A stretch of DNA of 64,000 bases from Nocardioides exalbidus (GTDB taxonomy: Bacteria > Actinomycetota > Actinomycetes > Propionibacteriales > Nocardioidaceae). Numbering within the stretch: position 1 is the stretch's first letter; the number at the start of each line of letters is the position of its first letter. Below the pieces are notes generated by a model. The model made no database searches, was not told the origin of the DNA, and saw nothing but the letters and a program-made list of their open reading frames with translations. This document shows, in pieces, positions 1-8,800 of the stretch. The position numbers and the translations under genes are program-made. The stretch spans positions 1,736,001-1,800,000 of the forward strand of contig NZ_FNRT01000002.1 in assembly GCF_900105585.1 (NCBI RefSeq), written 5' to 3'.

Positions 1-80
1 TACTTGTCGGCGGTGACGGACGCCGACGAGTCGGCGCCGTCGTCGGCCGAGTGCGTGCGGGGGATCTCGAGGTCGCCCAT
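1..80 (-). CDS. Partial gene of unknown function, N-terminus only
   Basis: An ATG at 80-78 opens a frame that stays open to the window edge, giving about 26 residues beginning MGDLEIPRTH and rich in Ser, Ala and Asp. It starts one base after the stop codon of the EspG-like gene at 82-1035, so it is probably the third gene of a minus-strand operon with the WXG100-like and EspG-like genes. Too little is visible to name a family. Position suggests a type VII secretion accessory or substrate, which is inference only. Confidence 0.5.
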   Translation of the reverse strand, partial: MGDLEIPRTHSADDGADSSASVTADK

Positions 81-81
81 G

Positions 82-1035
82 TCAGGCCACGTCCTCTCCG
101 GGGATGGCCCGGACGACCTGGGCGAGCACCGGCGCGAGCTCGGTGGCGAGGTCGTCGGGATCGACGCGGGACACGGCGACGCGGGCGCCGTCGTCGTGGC
201 GCGGGGTCAGGGAGTGCCAGCCGTCCTTGAGCAGGACCCAGGAGATGACGCCGACCGAGGTCGTCGCGCGCTCGGAGACCTCGGCGGCCAGGATCCGCAG
301 CCGGCCCCGGCTCTCGGCGTGAACCGCGGAGAGGGCGGCTCCCGCCTCGGCGTCGCCGAGCTCGTCCCCGTCGGCGAGGACCGCGCCGTCGGACTGGCCG
401 ACCAGCACCGGCACCAGGTCGGAGCGGCCGGCCCGCAGCGCCTCGCCGATGGAGTCGGCGAGCGCGTAGGGCACGTCGAGGAGCGCAGGGACGTGCGACT
501 CGGTGACCGCGAGGTCCTCCGGCACGGCCGTGACGCGGGCGAGCTCGGTGGTCCACTGGTCGACGGGGAACCACGCCAGCTCGAAGACGATGCCGTCGCA
601 GGTGGACAGGCTCGCGACGGCCTCGCCCGACTGGCGGTGCCAGGCCTTCACCTGCGTGCCGCCGGCCGCGACGTCGAGGTCGAGGGCGAGCCTGGGGGTG
701 GCGAGCAGGCCGATCGCGCCGACGATGCCGGGGTCGGCGCCGTCGTCGGTGATGAGGCCGCGCCGCCGCAGCGAGTCGTCGGGGTCGTGCAGGGTGCCGA
801 GCGCGTCGGTGTAGGCGGAGTCCTCGACCGAACCACGGCTCTGGCCGAGCCGGCCGGACAGCGACCCGGCCGGGGCGGCGCCGTCGGAGTCGCGCAGGTC
901 GAAGGGGAGCGGCGCGCCGCCCGCGAGACCGGCCATGTGGCGCAGCTCGGGGAGCGTGAGGGCGAGCCGCCGGGCCAGTCCGTCGAGGATGCTCGTGGGC
1001 GGCGGGGGCGGGGTGGTCAGGTCGATGGTCACCAT
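82..1035 (-). CDS. EspG-like type VII secretion-associated protein
   Basis: A 317-residue soluble protein with no signal peptide or membrane segment. The N-terminal stretch (LTLPELRHMAGL, about residues 26-37) resembles the start of ESX secretion-associated EspG chaperones, and the length is near that family's usual 270-300 residues. EspG proteins bind cytosolic WXG100/PE-PPE-type substrates before export. The gene begins two bases after the stop of a WXG100-like gene and lies near an ESX core locus, which supports this role. The call rests on weak motif similarity plus context, so an unrelated ESX accessory protein is possible. The ATG at 1035-1033 is the natural start because it abuts the upstream stop. 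Confidence 0.5.
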   Translation of the reverse strand: MVTIDLTTPPPPPTSILDGLARRLALTLPELRHMAGLAGGAPLPFDLRDSDGAAPAGSLSGRLGQSRGSVEDSAYTDALGTLHDPDDSLRRRGLITDDGADPGIVGAIGLLATPRLALDLDVAAGGTQVKAWHRQSGEAVASLSTCDGIVFELAWFPVDQWTTELARVTAVPEDLAVTESHVPALLDVPYALADSIGEALRAGRSDLVPVLVGQSDGAVLADGDELGDAEAGAALSAVHAESRGRLRILAAEVSERATTSVGVISWVLLKDGWHSLTPRHDDGARVAVSRVDPDDLATELAPVLAQVVRAIPGEDVA

Positions 1036-1036
1036 G

Positions 1037-1462
1037 TCAGAGCCCCGGGAGGGTCACGGTCAGCCAGTCCTTGTGACCGGCCGGGGGAGGGTCGAAGGCC
1101 AGCAGCGCGGTGTCGGCCGAGTCGGGCTCGCCCGCCTCGTCGCCGGCCTCGCTGGCACGGGTGCGGGCGTCCTCGACGAGGGTGGTCGCCTTGGCACTGC
1201 GGACGTCGATCGCCTCCTTGAGGGTGTCGACCTCGCCGAGGTGCCTGGCGAGCGAGTCGGCCGCGGTCTCGTGGTGCGCGGCCGCGGTGCGGAGGTGCCC
1301 CGCGCGCTCCTTGATCCGCTCGCGCATCGCGTCGGCGGCCTTGCCGTGCCACGGCACGGCCTCGGCCTGGGCGACGAGCCGGGCGGCGAGGGCGCGGATG
1401 TCGCCGCTCTGCTCACGGAGCTGGGCGACGCGTTTGCGGCCCGCGGCGGTGTCGCCGTACAT
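1037..1462 (-). CDS. WXG100-like helical protein with C-terminal extension
   Basis: A 141-residue, mostly helical, charged protein. Around residues 38-40 it carries Trp-His-Gly flanked by helices (VPWHGKAADAMRER), matching the helix-turn-helix WXG motif of ESX substrates. It is longer than a classical 100-residue WXG100 protein, with an acidic C-terminal tail and no obvious terminal YxxxD signal. It could be a substrate, or a partner of the EspG-like protein encoded immediately downstream with a one-base gap. ATG start at 1462-1460. The divergent antiporter gene begins at 1630, leaving a shared promoter region of 167 bases. Confidence 0.6.
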   Translation of the reverse strand: MYGDTAAGRKRVAQLREQSGDIRALAARLVAQAEAVPWHGKAADAMRERIKERAGHLRTAAAHHETAADSLARHLGEVDTLKEAIDVRSAKATTLVEDARTRASEAGDEAGEPDSADTALLAFDPPPAGHKDWLTVTLPGL

Positions 1463-1587
1463 CGATCACACCCTTTCGTCCGGGTCCGAGTACCCGGAGA
1501 GGGCCGTCCCCAAACGTCCTGGCGACGCTCGGTATTCCCGCCCTGCAGGGCGTGGAACGACGGCGGTCCGGCTCCCTCCCGCACCGA

Positions 1588-1593
1588 TAGGAT
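1588..1593 (+). promoter_or_regulatory. Putative -10 box (TAGGAT) of the antiporter gene
   Basis: TAGGAT fits the actinobacterial TANNNT -10 consensus and lies 36 bases before the GTG at 1630, in the divergent intergenic region. No good -35 is visible. Confidence 0.35.
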
Positions 1594-1629
1594 CGTGGCA
1601 CACAACTGCCAGCGACAACCAGAGACGGG

Positions 1630-3168
1630 GTGCCGGTGACCTTCGACGTCCACCAGCTCGACCTGTTCGTGCTGGTCGGCGCAGTGGTCACGCTGGCGGC
1701 GATCCTCGCGGTCCGGGTCTCGGCCGGCGCCGGGCTGCCCTCGCTGCTGATCTACCTGCTGATCGGTGTCGCCCTCGGTGAGGGCGGTCCCTTCGGGATC
1801 CAGTTCGACGACGCCAAGCTCGCGCACGCCCTCGGGTTCGGCGCGCTCGCGATCATCCTCGCCGAGGGTGGTCTCACGACCGACTGGCGCCAGATGCGAC
1901 CGAGCGTGCGCCTGGGCCTGTCGCTCGCGACCCTCGGCGTCGCGGTGTCGGTCGCGGTCGTCGCGGTGGGCACGCACTACCTCCTCGGACTGCCCTGGGA
2001 GCTCGCGATCCTGCTCGGCGCGATCTGCTCGCCGACCGACGCGGCCGCGGTGTTCTCCGTGCTCCGCGCCCTGCCTCTGCCCAAACGGCTGACCGGCGCG
2101 CTAGAGGCCGAGTCCGGGCTCAACGACGCCCCGACCGTCGTGCTCGTCGGCATCATCTCGACCGGCGCCGCTGCCGAGTCCGGCGTGCTCGAGACCGCCG
2201 GACTGATCGTCTTCGAGCTCATCGCGGGAGCGCTGATCGGCGTTGCGTGCGGTGTCGCCGGCGCCTGGGTCATGCGTCGGGCCGCCCTGCCGTCGTCGGG
2301 TCTCTACCCCTTGGCGGTGCTGTGCCTGGCGTTCACCGCCTACGGCGCCGCGGCCGCGGTGCACGCGTCCGGGTTCGCCGCGATCTACGTCGCCGCGCTG
2401 ATCCTCGGCAACAGCGAGCTGCCGCACCGCGTGGCCACGCGGTCGTTCTCCGAGGGTGTCGCGTGGCTGGCCCAGATCGGCCTCTTCGTCATGCTCGGGC
2501 TGCTGCTCTCGCCGTCGCGGATCGACCTCGACACCGTCGTCCAGGCGATCGTGACCGGGCTCGTGCTGACGATCGTTGCCCGCCCCTTTTCGGTCTTCGT
2601 CAGCAGCATCGTGCAACCGATGGCGGCGCGCGACCTCGCCTTCATCTCCTGGGCGGGCCTGCGCGGAGCCGTGCCCATCGTGCTCGCGACGATCCCGCTG
2701 TCGGAGGGCGTGGACGGGTCCTACGACATCTTCGACATCGTCTTCGTGATGGTCGTGATCTACACACTGCTCACCGGGCCGACCCTGCCGTGGGTGGCCC
2801 GCCTGCTGGGCGTCGCGCAGCGCAACGAGCCGCGCGGCCTCGACGTCGAGGCCGCCCCGCTCGACAAGGTCGCCGCCGACCTGCTGCAGGTGACGATCGC
2901 GCCGAAGTCGCGGATGCACGGTGTCGAGGTCGGCGAGCTGCGGCTGCCGCAGGGCTCCTCGGTCTCGCTGGTGATCCGCGCCGACAACGTGCTGGTGCCG
3001 GAGCGTCGTACGGTCCTGCGCGCCGGCGACGACCTGCTGGTGGTCACTCCCCGCAAGCTGCGCGAGGCCACCGAGGAGCGGCTTCGGCAGGTCTCGGCCA
3101 ACGGACGGCTCGCGCTCTGGCTCGGCGACAGCAAGCGGCGCGCGGTCGAGCGCGGCACCGAGGAGTAG
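1630..3168 (+). CDS. Cation (K+/Na+):proton antiporter with C-terminal TrkA-C domain, CvrA/NhaP2 type
   Basis: A 512-residue CPA1-type antiporter. About 12 hydrophobic segments span residues 8-385. The half-helix signature around ICSPTDAAAVFSVLR (residues 136-150) and GLRGAVPIVLAT (about 342-353) are typical of NhaP2/CvrA potassium:proton antiporters, which extrude K+ or Na+ in exchange for protons. Residues 410-485 form a soluble regulatory TrkA-C/RCK-C domain. The length is usual for the family. GTG at 1630 is used; GTG at 1636 is an alternative. It converges on the VirR-like gene with a 12-base gap. Ion preference cannot be read from sequence. Confidence 0.88.
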   Translation: MPVTFDVHQLDLFVLVGAVVTLAAILAVRVSAGAGLPSLLIYLLIGVALGEGGPFGIQFDDAKLAHALGFGALAIILAEGGLTTDWRQMRPSVRLGLSLATLGVAVSVAVVAVGTHYLLGLPWELAILLGAICSPTDAAAVFSVLRALPLPKRLTGALEAESGLNDAPTVVLVGIISTGAAAESGVLETAGLIVFELIAGALIGVACGVAGAWVMRRAALPSSGLYPLAVLCLAFTAYGAAAAVHASGFAAIYVAALILGNSELPHRVATRSFSEGVAWLAQIGLFVMLGLLLSPSRIDLDTVVQAIVTGLVLTIVARPFSVFVSSIVQPMAARDLAFISWAGLRGAVPIVLATIPLSEGVDGSYDIFDIVFVMVVIYTLLTGPTLPWVARLLGVAQRNEPRGLDVEAAPLDKVAADLLQVTIAPKSRMHGVEVGELRLPQGSSVSLVIRADNVLVPERRTVLRAGDDLLVVTPRKLREATEERLRQVSANGRLALWLGDSKRRAVERGTEE

Positions 3169-3180
3169 GCCCCCTCGGGA

Positions 3181-3684
3181 TCACTCCGAGCCGGTGGCCC
3201 TGCAGTAGGTCGCGTCGGCCTGGGCGACGACCGACTCGACCTGCTTCTTCTTCAGGGACTGGAACTTCTCGCCGAGGATCACGACCACTCCCGGTCCGAG
3301 GGCGTCGCCCTCGACGACCTGGGCGCCCTTGAACTGCTGGCGCACGAGGTCGACGGCCGGGTTGGCGGCGTCGTCGGCCCAGATCTGGGTGGTGGGCGAG
3401 GGGTCGGGTGCGTTGCCGACGTCGCCGGCGACGAAGCCGCGCTCCTCCAGCTCGGCGCTCGCCGTGCTGGCCAGGCCGCTGCGGCCGCTGCCGTTGAAGA
3501 CGCTGACCACGACCTGGTCGCGGCGCACCTCGCCGCCGGCAGGGACGGTCGCGTTCTCGCAGATCGCGACGGGCTCGTCCTTCGGGAACGGCTCGGTGAA
3601 GGCCGCCCAGCCCCACAGCGTGGCGAGGAGGACCAGTGCGACGAGGACGCCGAGGGTGGCCGCCGACCTCAGGCCTGCCGTCAC
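3181..3684 (-). CDS. VirR-like envelope protein (LytR C-terminal domain)
   Basis: A 167-residue protein with a short cytoplasmic N-terminus, one membrane segment at about residues 9-31, and an extracytoplasmic domain containing VVVSVFNGSGRSGLA (about 58-72) typical of the LytR_C fold. The arrangement matches M. tuberculosis Rv0431 (VirR), which is linked to cell-wall integrity and vesicle release. The upstream partner resembles Rv0430, so the pair is conserved. The GTG start at 3684 overlaps the partner's TGA as GTGA, which indicates translational coupling. Residues 40-55 hold a cysteine (ICENATV) that could pair with the C-terminal one (TYCRATGSE). Confidence 0.75.
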   Translation of the reverse strand: MTAGLRSAATLGVLVALVLLATLWGWAAFTEPFPKDEPVAICENATVPAGGEVRRDQVVVSVFNGSGRSGLASTASAELEERGFVAGDVGNAPDPSPTTQIWADDAANPAVDLVRQQFKGAQVVEGDALGPGVVVILGEKFQSLKKKQVESVVAQADATYCRATGSE

Positions 3685-3980
3685 TTGTCCACCGCCTGGT
3701 GGATGCGGGCGTGCAGCACGCTGCGCTGCTGGAGCGCCGCCCGCAGGGCGCGGTGCAGGCCGTCCTCGAGGTAGAGCTCGCCGCGCCAGTAGACGACGTG
3801 GGCGAACAGGTCGCCGTAGAACGTGGAGTCCTCGTCGAGCAGGGTGTCGAGCTGGAGGGTGTCCTTCGTGGTCACCAGGTCGTCGAGGCGCACCTGGCGC
3901 GGCGGCAGGTCGGCCCACTCACGAGACGTCAGCCCGTGCTCGGGGTACGGCCTCCCCACCCCCACCCGCTTGAAGATCAC
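3681..3980 (-). CDS. Rv0430-like small protein (often labelled VapB-family antitoxin), VirR partner
   Basis: A 99-residue protein beginning MIFKRVGVGRPYPEHGLTSR, with a conserved core around LLDEDSTFYGDLFAHVV. This resembles mycobacterial Rv0430, which precedes virR. Databases often label the family a VapB-type antitoxin, but no toxin is adjacent here, so that label should not be read as a function. The GTG start at 3980 is favoured because a TATAGT box lies 7 bases upstream, consistent with a leaderless mRNA. The stop overlaps the virR-like start. Confidence 0.75.
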   Translation of the reverse strand: MIFKRVGVGRPYPEHGLTSREWADLPPRQVRLDDLVTTKDTLQLDTLLDEDSTFYGDLFAHVVYWRGELYLEDGLHRALRAALQQRSVLHARIHQAVDK

Positions 3981-3987
3981 GCCGGTG

Positions 3988-3993
3988 ACTATA
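3988..3993 (-). promoter_or_regulatory. Leaderless promoter -10 (TATAGT) for the Rv0430-like/virR-like pair
   Basis: On the minus strand TATAGT is followed by seven bases and then the GTG start at 3980, the spacing expected when transcription begins at the start codon. The same layout precedes dnaX, ponA2 and scoA in this window. Confidence 0.5.
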
Positions 3994-4037
3994 ACGACGC
4001 CCTCGTCGCGGACCTCCGGGCTGACTACGCTCGACCC

Positions 4038-5672
4038 ATGACCGAGACCCCTGAGGCGACGCCCGCGGACGAGTCGACGCCGGCCGAGGCCGTACCCCCG
4101 GCGCAGCCGCCGGCACCTGCCGCCGACGACCCGATCTCCGCGGCCGTGGCGCCGGGCTACGCGTTCGAGGGTCCCGCGCTCGAGCTCGGCGGGCTGATGC
4201 TGGACGCCGACGACCTCAGCGACGTGCGGATCAGGATCCCGCTCGGCATGGTCAACCGCCACGGCCTCGTCGCCGGGGCGACCGGCACCGGCAAGACCAA
4301 GACCCTCCAGCTGCTGGCCGAGCAGCTCAGCGCCAACGGCGTGCCGGTGTTCGCGGCCGACATCAAGGGCGACCTGTCCGGGCTCAGCCTGCCGGGCGAG
4401 GCGAGCGACAAGCTCACCGCGCGCACGGCGAGCGTCGGCCAGACCTGGGCGGCGACCGGCTTCCCGACCGAGTTCTACGCGATCGGCGGCCAGGGGATCG
4501 GCGTACCGGTGCGGGTGACGATGACCGCCTTCGGCCCGACGCTGCTCGCGAAGGTGCTCGGCCTCAACGACACACAGGAGTCGTCGCTGGGCCTGGTCTT
4601 CTACTACTGCGACCAGAACGGGCTGCCGCTGCTCGACCTCGCCGACCTGCGCGCCGTCCTGCAGTACCTCACCGGCGACGAGGCCGGCAAGGCCGAGCTC
4701 AAGACGATCGGCGGGCTCTCCCCGCAGACCGCCGGCGTGATCCTGCGCGAGCTCGTCTCCTTCCAGGCCCAGGGCGCCGACGTGTTCTTCGGCGAGCCGG
4801 AGTTCGAGAGCAAGGACTTCCTCCGCACGACCGACGACGGTCGCGGGGTGATCAGCCTGCTCGAGCTGCCCCACCTCCAGGACCGCCCGGCGCTCTTCTC
4901 GACGTTCCTGATGTGGCTCCTCGCCGACCTCTTCCACGACCTGCCGGAGGAGGGTGACCTCGACAAGCCCAAGCTGGTCTTCTTCTTCGACGAGGCGCAC
5001 CTGCTGTTCAACGACGCCTCCGACGCCTTCCTCGACCAGATCGCCCAGACCGTGCGCCTCATCCGCTCCAAGGGAGTGGGCGTCTTCTTCGTGACGCAGT
5101 CGCCGACCGACGTGCCCGACGAGGTTCTCGCCCAGCTCGGCTCGCGGGTCCAGCACCAGCTCCGCGCGCACACGCCCAACGACGCCAAGGCACTCAGGGC
5201 GACCGTCAACACCTACCCCAACAGCGCGTACGACGACCTCGGCCAGGTCATCACCTCGCTCGGGATCGGCGAGGCGATCGTGACCGTGATGAACGAGCGC
5301 GGCGCCCCGACCCCCGTCGCCTGGACCCGCCTCCGTGCACCCGAGTCGCTCATGGACGCAGCGCCGGAGGACGGGATGGAGGCCGCGGTGAAGGCCTCGC
5401 CGCTGAGCACGAAGTACGCCGAGTCTATCGACCGCGAGTCCGCCCGCGAGCTGCTCGCCAAGAAGCTCGAGGAGGGCGCTCGCAAGGCCGCCGAGGACGC
5501 GAAGGTGAAGGAGATGGCCCGCGAGCAGAAGAACGAGCGGGTCACCAGGAAGGCCGAGAAGCCGAAGGACAGCATGATCGAGACCGTCGTGAAGTCCTCC
5601 GCGTTCAAGGACTTCATGCGCACCGCGAGCCGCGAGATCGCGCGGGGGATGTTCAAGAGCGGTCGTCGCTGA
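4038..5672 (+). CDS. HerA-like P-loop ATPase (helicase HerA domain, DUF853 type)
   Basis: A 544-residue protein. A Pro/Ala-rich N-terminal 40 residues precede a HerA/FtsK-like ATPase core with Walker A GATGTGKT at 80-87. A Walker B-like segment (LVFFFDEAH) lies near residue 315, and a sensor-like SKGVGVFFVTQSPTDVP follows. The C-terminal 60 residues are Lys/Glu-rich and probably coiled. The family is a cytosolic hexameric ATPase of uncertain cellular role, related to DNA translocases. ATG 4038 is chosen over upstream frame extension because that region overlaps the divergent virR-like operon, and TACGCT sits six bases before it. It converges with eccC across paired palindromes at 5684-5817. 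Confidence 0.85.
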   Translation: MTETPEATPADESTPAEAVPPAQPPAPAADDPISAAVAPGYAFEGPALELGGLMLDADDLSDVRIRIPLGMVNRHGLVAGATGTGKTKTLQLLAEQLSANGVPVFAADIKGDLSGLSLPGEASDKLTARTASVGQTWAATGFPTEFYAIGGQGIGVPVRVTMTAFGPTLLAKVLGLNDTQESSLGLVFYYCDQNGLPLLDLADLRAVLQYLTGDEAGKAELKTIGGLSPQTAGVILRELVSFQAQGADVFFGEPEFESKDFLRTTDDGRGVISLLELPHLQDRPALFSTFLMWLLADLFHDLPEEGDLDKPKLVFFFDEAHLLFNDASDAFLDQIAQTVRLIRSKGVGVFFVTQSPTDVPDEVLAQLGSRVQHQLRAHTPNDAKALRATVNTYPNSAYDDLGQVITSLGIGEAIVTVMNERGAPTPVAWTRLRAPESLMDAAPEDGMEAAVKASPLSTKYAESIDRESARELLAKKLEEGARKAAEDAKVKEMAREQKNERVTRKAEKPKDSMIETVVKSSAFKDFMRTASREIARGMFKSGRR

Positions 5673-5683
5673 GCCCTGCCCGG

Positions 5684-5817
5684 GCGGTGCGTGACCCACA
5701 TGACGCCGCCTCGGAATGTGGCCTGCTCACCGCCCCCCGGGCGAGTCGTCGTACGACACGCGCCTGAGCGGTGCGTGACCCACATTCAGCGTCAGGAGAA
5801 TGTGGCTCACTCACCGC
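5684..5817. repeat. Two direct copies of an imperfect palindrome between convergent genes
   Basis: Copy 1 has arms 5684-5701 and 5716-5733; copy 2 has arms 5768-5785 and 5800-5817. The left arms are identical over 18 bases (GCGGTGCGTGACCCACAT) and lie 84 bases apart. Copy 2 pairs at 16 of 18 positions, copy 1 at 13 of 18. They fill the gap between herA-like and eccC, so they could act as a bidirectional terminator or be a REP-like intergenic repeat family. A single related half arm occurs at 20767-20782 after fprA. Confidence 0.7.
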
Positions 5818-5830
5818 GCTCGGCCAGCGA

Positions 5831-8800
5831 TCACATGGTCGCGTCGAGCCAGGCGAGCTGCGCAGTCTGGGTGCCGCCGTCGCGGGTGACGACGCGGGCG
5901 CGGCCCTCGGGCGCGGGCTGCGGGCGGAGGTTGCCGATCAGGACGCCCTCGTCGCGCGGACCCGACAGCATCACGCCGGGCATCGCGAGGTCGCGCAGCG
6001 ACTGGATGACCGGCTCGTAGAGCGCACGCGAGGCACCACCGGTGCGGCGGGCGACCACGATGTGCAGGCCGACGTCGCGGGCCTGCGCCATCAGCGGCTG
6101 GAGCGAGGACACCGGTGACGACTGGGCGGTCGCGACGAGGTCGTAGTCGTCGACCACGACGAAGACCTCGGCGCCGGTCCACCACGACCGGTTGCGCAGC
6201 TGCTCGGGCGTCACGTCTTGGCCGGGGATGCGGCCCTCGAGGTAGGTCGCGATGTCCTTCAGCGTCGGCGTCGCCTGCGTGGCGGACGTCAGGTAGTTGA
6301 GGAGGTACTCGTCGGGCACCTCGCCGAGCATCGAGCGCCGGTAGTCGACGAGGACGATCTGGGCTTCCTTCGGCGTGCGCGTGCGCATGATCTCGTGGAC
6401 GTACGCCCGCAGCAGGGCGCTCTTGCCCGACTGCCCGTCGCCGAAGATCAGCATGTGCGGCTCGGCGTCGACGTCGAGGCCGATCGGCGCGAGCTCCTTC
6501 TCGTTGATGCCGAGCAGGATGAGCTTCTCGGGCATCGCGCGCCGCACCGCGTCCTCGCGGATCGCCTCGAGCGTGACGAGCTCGGGCAGCAGCCGCAGCT
6601 TGGGACCCTGCGGGCCCTTCCACGCGGCGGCCATCTTGTCGATGAGGTCGTCGACGCCGTCGCCGAGGCTGTCGGCGTTGCCGTCGCCGTCGATGCGCGG
6701 CAGCGCGCCGAGGAAGTGCAGCTTGGACGGCACGAGACCACGGCCCGGGCGGCCGACCGGGACGAGCGCGGCGACCTTCCGGTCGACCTCGGAGTCGAGC
6801 GGGTCACCGAGGCGCAGCTCGAGCTTGGAGCCGAAGACGTCGCGCATCGCGGCGCGGTAGTCGGCCCAGCGGGTCGAGGCGGTGACGATGTGGAGGCCGA
6901 ACGTCAGGCCGCGCGCGGCGAGCTGCTGGATCTCCATCTCGAGGTCGTCGAACTCCGCGCGCAGGGTGCTCCAGCCGTCGATGACCAGGAACACGTCGCC
7001 CCAGCCGTCGTCGGCGCGACCCTGGTTGCGCCGCGAGCGGTAGGTCTCGATCGAGTCGATGCCGTTCTCGCGGAAGTAGGCCTCGCGCCGGTCGACGATG
7101 CCCTCGACCTCCGCCATCACGCGGCGTACGACGTCGGGCTCCGAGCGCGTCGCGACGCCCGACACGTGCGGCAGGCGGGTCAGCGGCGCGAACGTGCCGC
7201 CGCCGAAGTCGAGCACGAAGAACTGCGACTCCAGCGGGGTCGTCACCAGCGCCATGCTCGTGACGATGCTGCGCAGGAGCGTGCTCTTGCCCGAGCGGGG
7301 TCCGCCGACGACCGCGACGTGGCCGGCGGCACCGGTGAGGTTCAGCGTCATCGTGTCGCGGCGCTGCTCGCGCGGGCGGTCGACGGTGCCGAGCGGGATC
7401 ACCAGGCCCGGCACGTTGCGCCACTGCTGCGACACGAGGCCGAGGTCGGGGTGCTCGACCAGGTCGGGCATCAGCTCGTCGAGGGTGTCGGGCACGTCGA
7501 GTGGCGGCAGCCAGACCTGGTGCGCCTCGGGGCCCTTGCCGATCATCCGGGTGACCGCGATGTCGAGCAGCGAGGGCTGCTCGCCCTGCTGCTGCGGCTG
7601 CGGGGCGGCGACCTCGTCGTCGGTGTCGTGGGTCGGCTCGAGGGCCTGCACCTCGGAGATCGTGAAGGGCAGGATGCCGCGGATGCCGCCGCCCTCGTCG
7701 CGGGTGACGCGGGTGCGGCTCGACGGCGGCCCCGAGACGTACGCCGCCTTGAACCGCAGCAGCGTGGACTGGTCGGGCTTGAGGTAGCCCAGGCCCGGGA
7801 CGGCGGGGAGCTCGTAGGCGTCCGGGACACCGAGGACCGCCCGGGACTCGCCGGCGGAGAAGGTGCGGAGGCCGACCCGGTAGGACAGGTGCGACTCGAG
7901 GCCGCGGAGCCGGCCCTCCTCCAGGCGCTGCGAGGCGAGCAGGAGGTGGAGCCCGAGCGACCGGCCGAGGCGGCCGATGGCGACGAACAGGTCGATGAAC
8001 TCCGGCTTGGCCGACAGCATCTCGGAGAACTCGTCGACGACGATGAAGAGCGACGGCATCGGCTCGAGCGGCTCGCCGTTGGCGCGCGCCTTCTCGTAGT
8101 CGCGCACCGAGGCGTAGTTGCCGGCGTCGCGCAGCAGCTCCTGGCGACGCGTCATCTCGCCGGACAGGGCGTCCTGCATGCGGTCGACGAGGGTGAGCTC
8201 GTTGGCGAGGTTGGTGATGACGGCCGAGACGTGCGGCATGTCGGCCATGCCGGCGAAGGTCGCACCTCCCTTGAAGTCCACGAGGACGAGGTTGAGCTGC
8301 TCCGAGGAGTGGGTCATCACGAGCCCGAGCACCAGCGTGCGGAGGAACTCCGACTTGCCGGAGCCGGTCGCGCCGATCACCAGGCCGTGGGGGCCCATGC
8401 CCTGCTGGGCGGACTCCTTGATGTCGAGGTGGATCAGGCCGCCGGAGTCGCCGATGCCGATCGGCACGCGCAGCCGGTCGCGAGCCGGGCGCGGGCGCCA
8501 GGCGGTCGCGGGGTCGTACTGGAAGATGTCGCCCAGCCCGAGCAGGTCCATGTGGTCGGGCGTGGTCGAGGTGATGTCGACGGCGCCGCCGGCCGAGGAC
8601 GACTCGGCGCTCGCGGTCTTGAGGGGGGCGATGCGGCGCGCGAACGCCTCGGCGGTCGCGAGGTCGCACTGGTCGGCGAGCGCCTTGACGGCCTCGTGCC
8701 GCAGCCGCAGCGCCAGCACCGGTCGCTTGCCGAGCTCGTCGGGGGCGTCGGTGAACTCCAGCCGCAGCCGGGTGGAGTCCTCGAGCTCGTCCCACCGGCT

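Noticed and set aside
3681..3980. Type II toxin-antitoxin module
   Set aside because: The small protein belongs to a family sometimes labelled VapB, but no toxin gene is adjacent; its neighbour is a virR-like gene.
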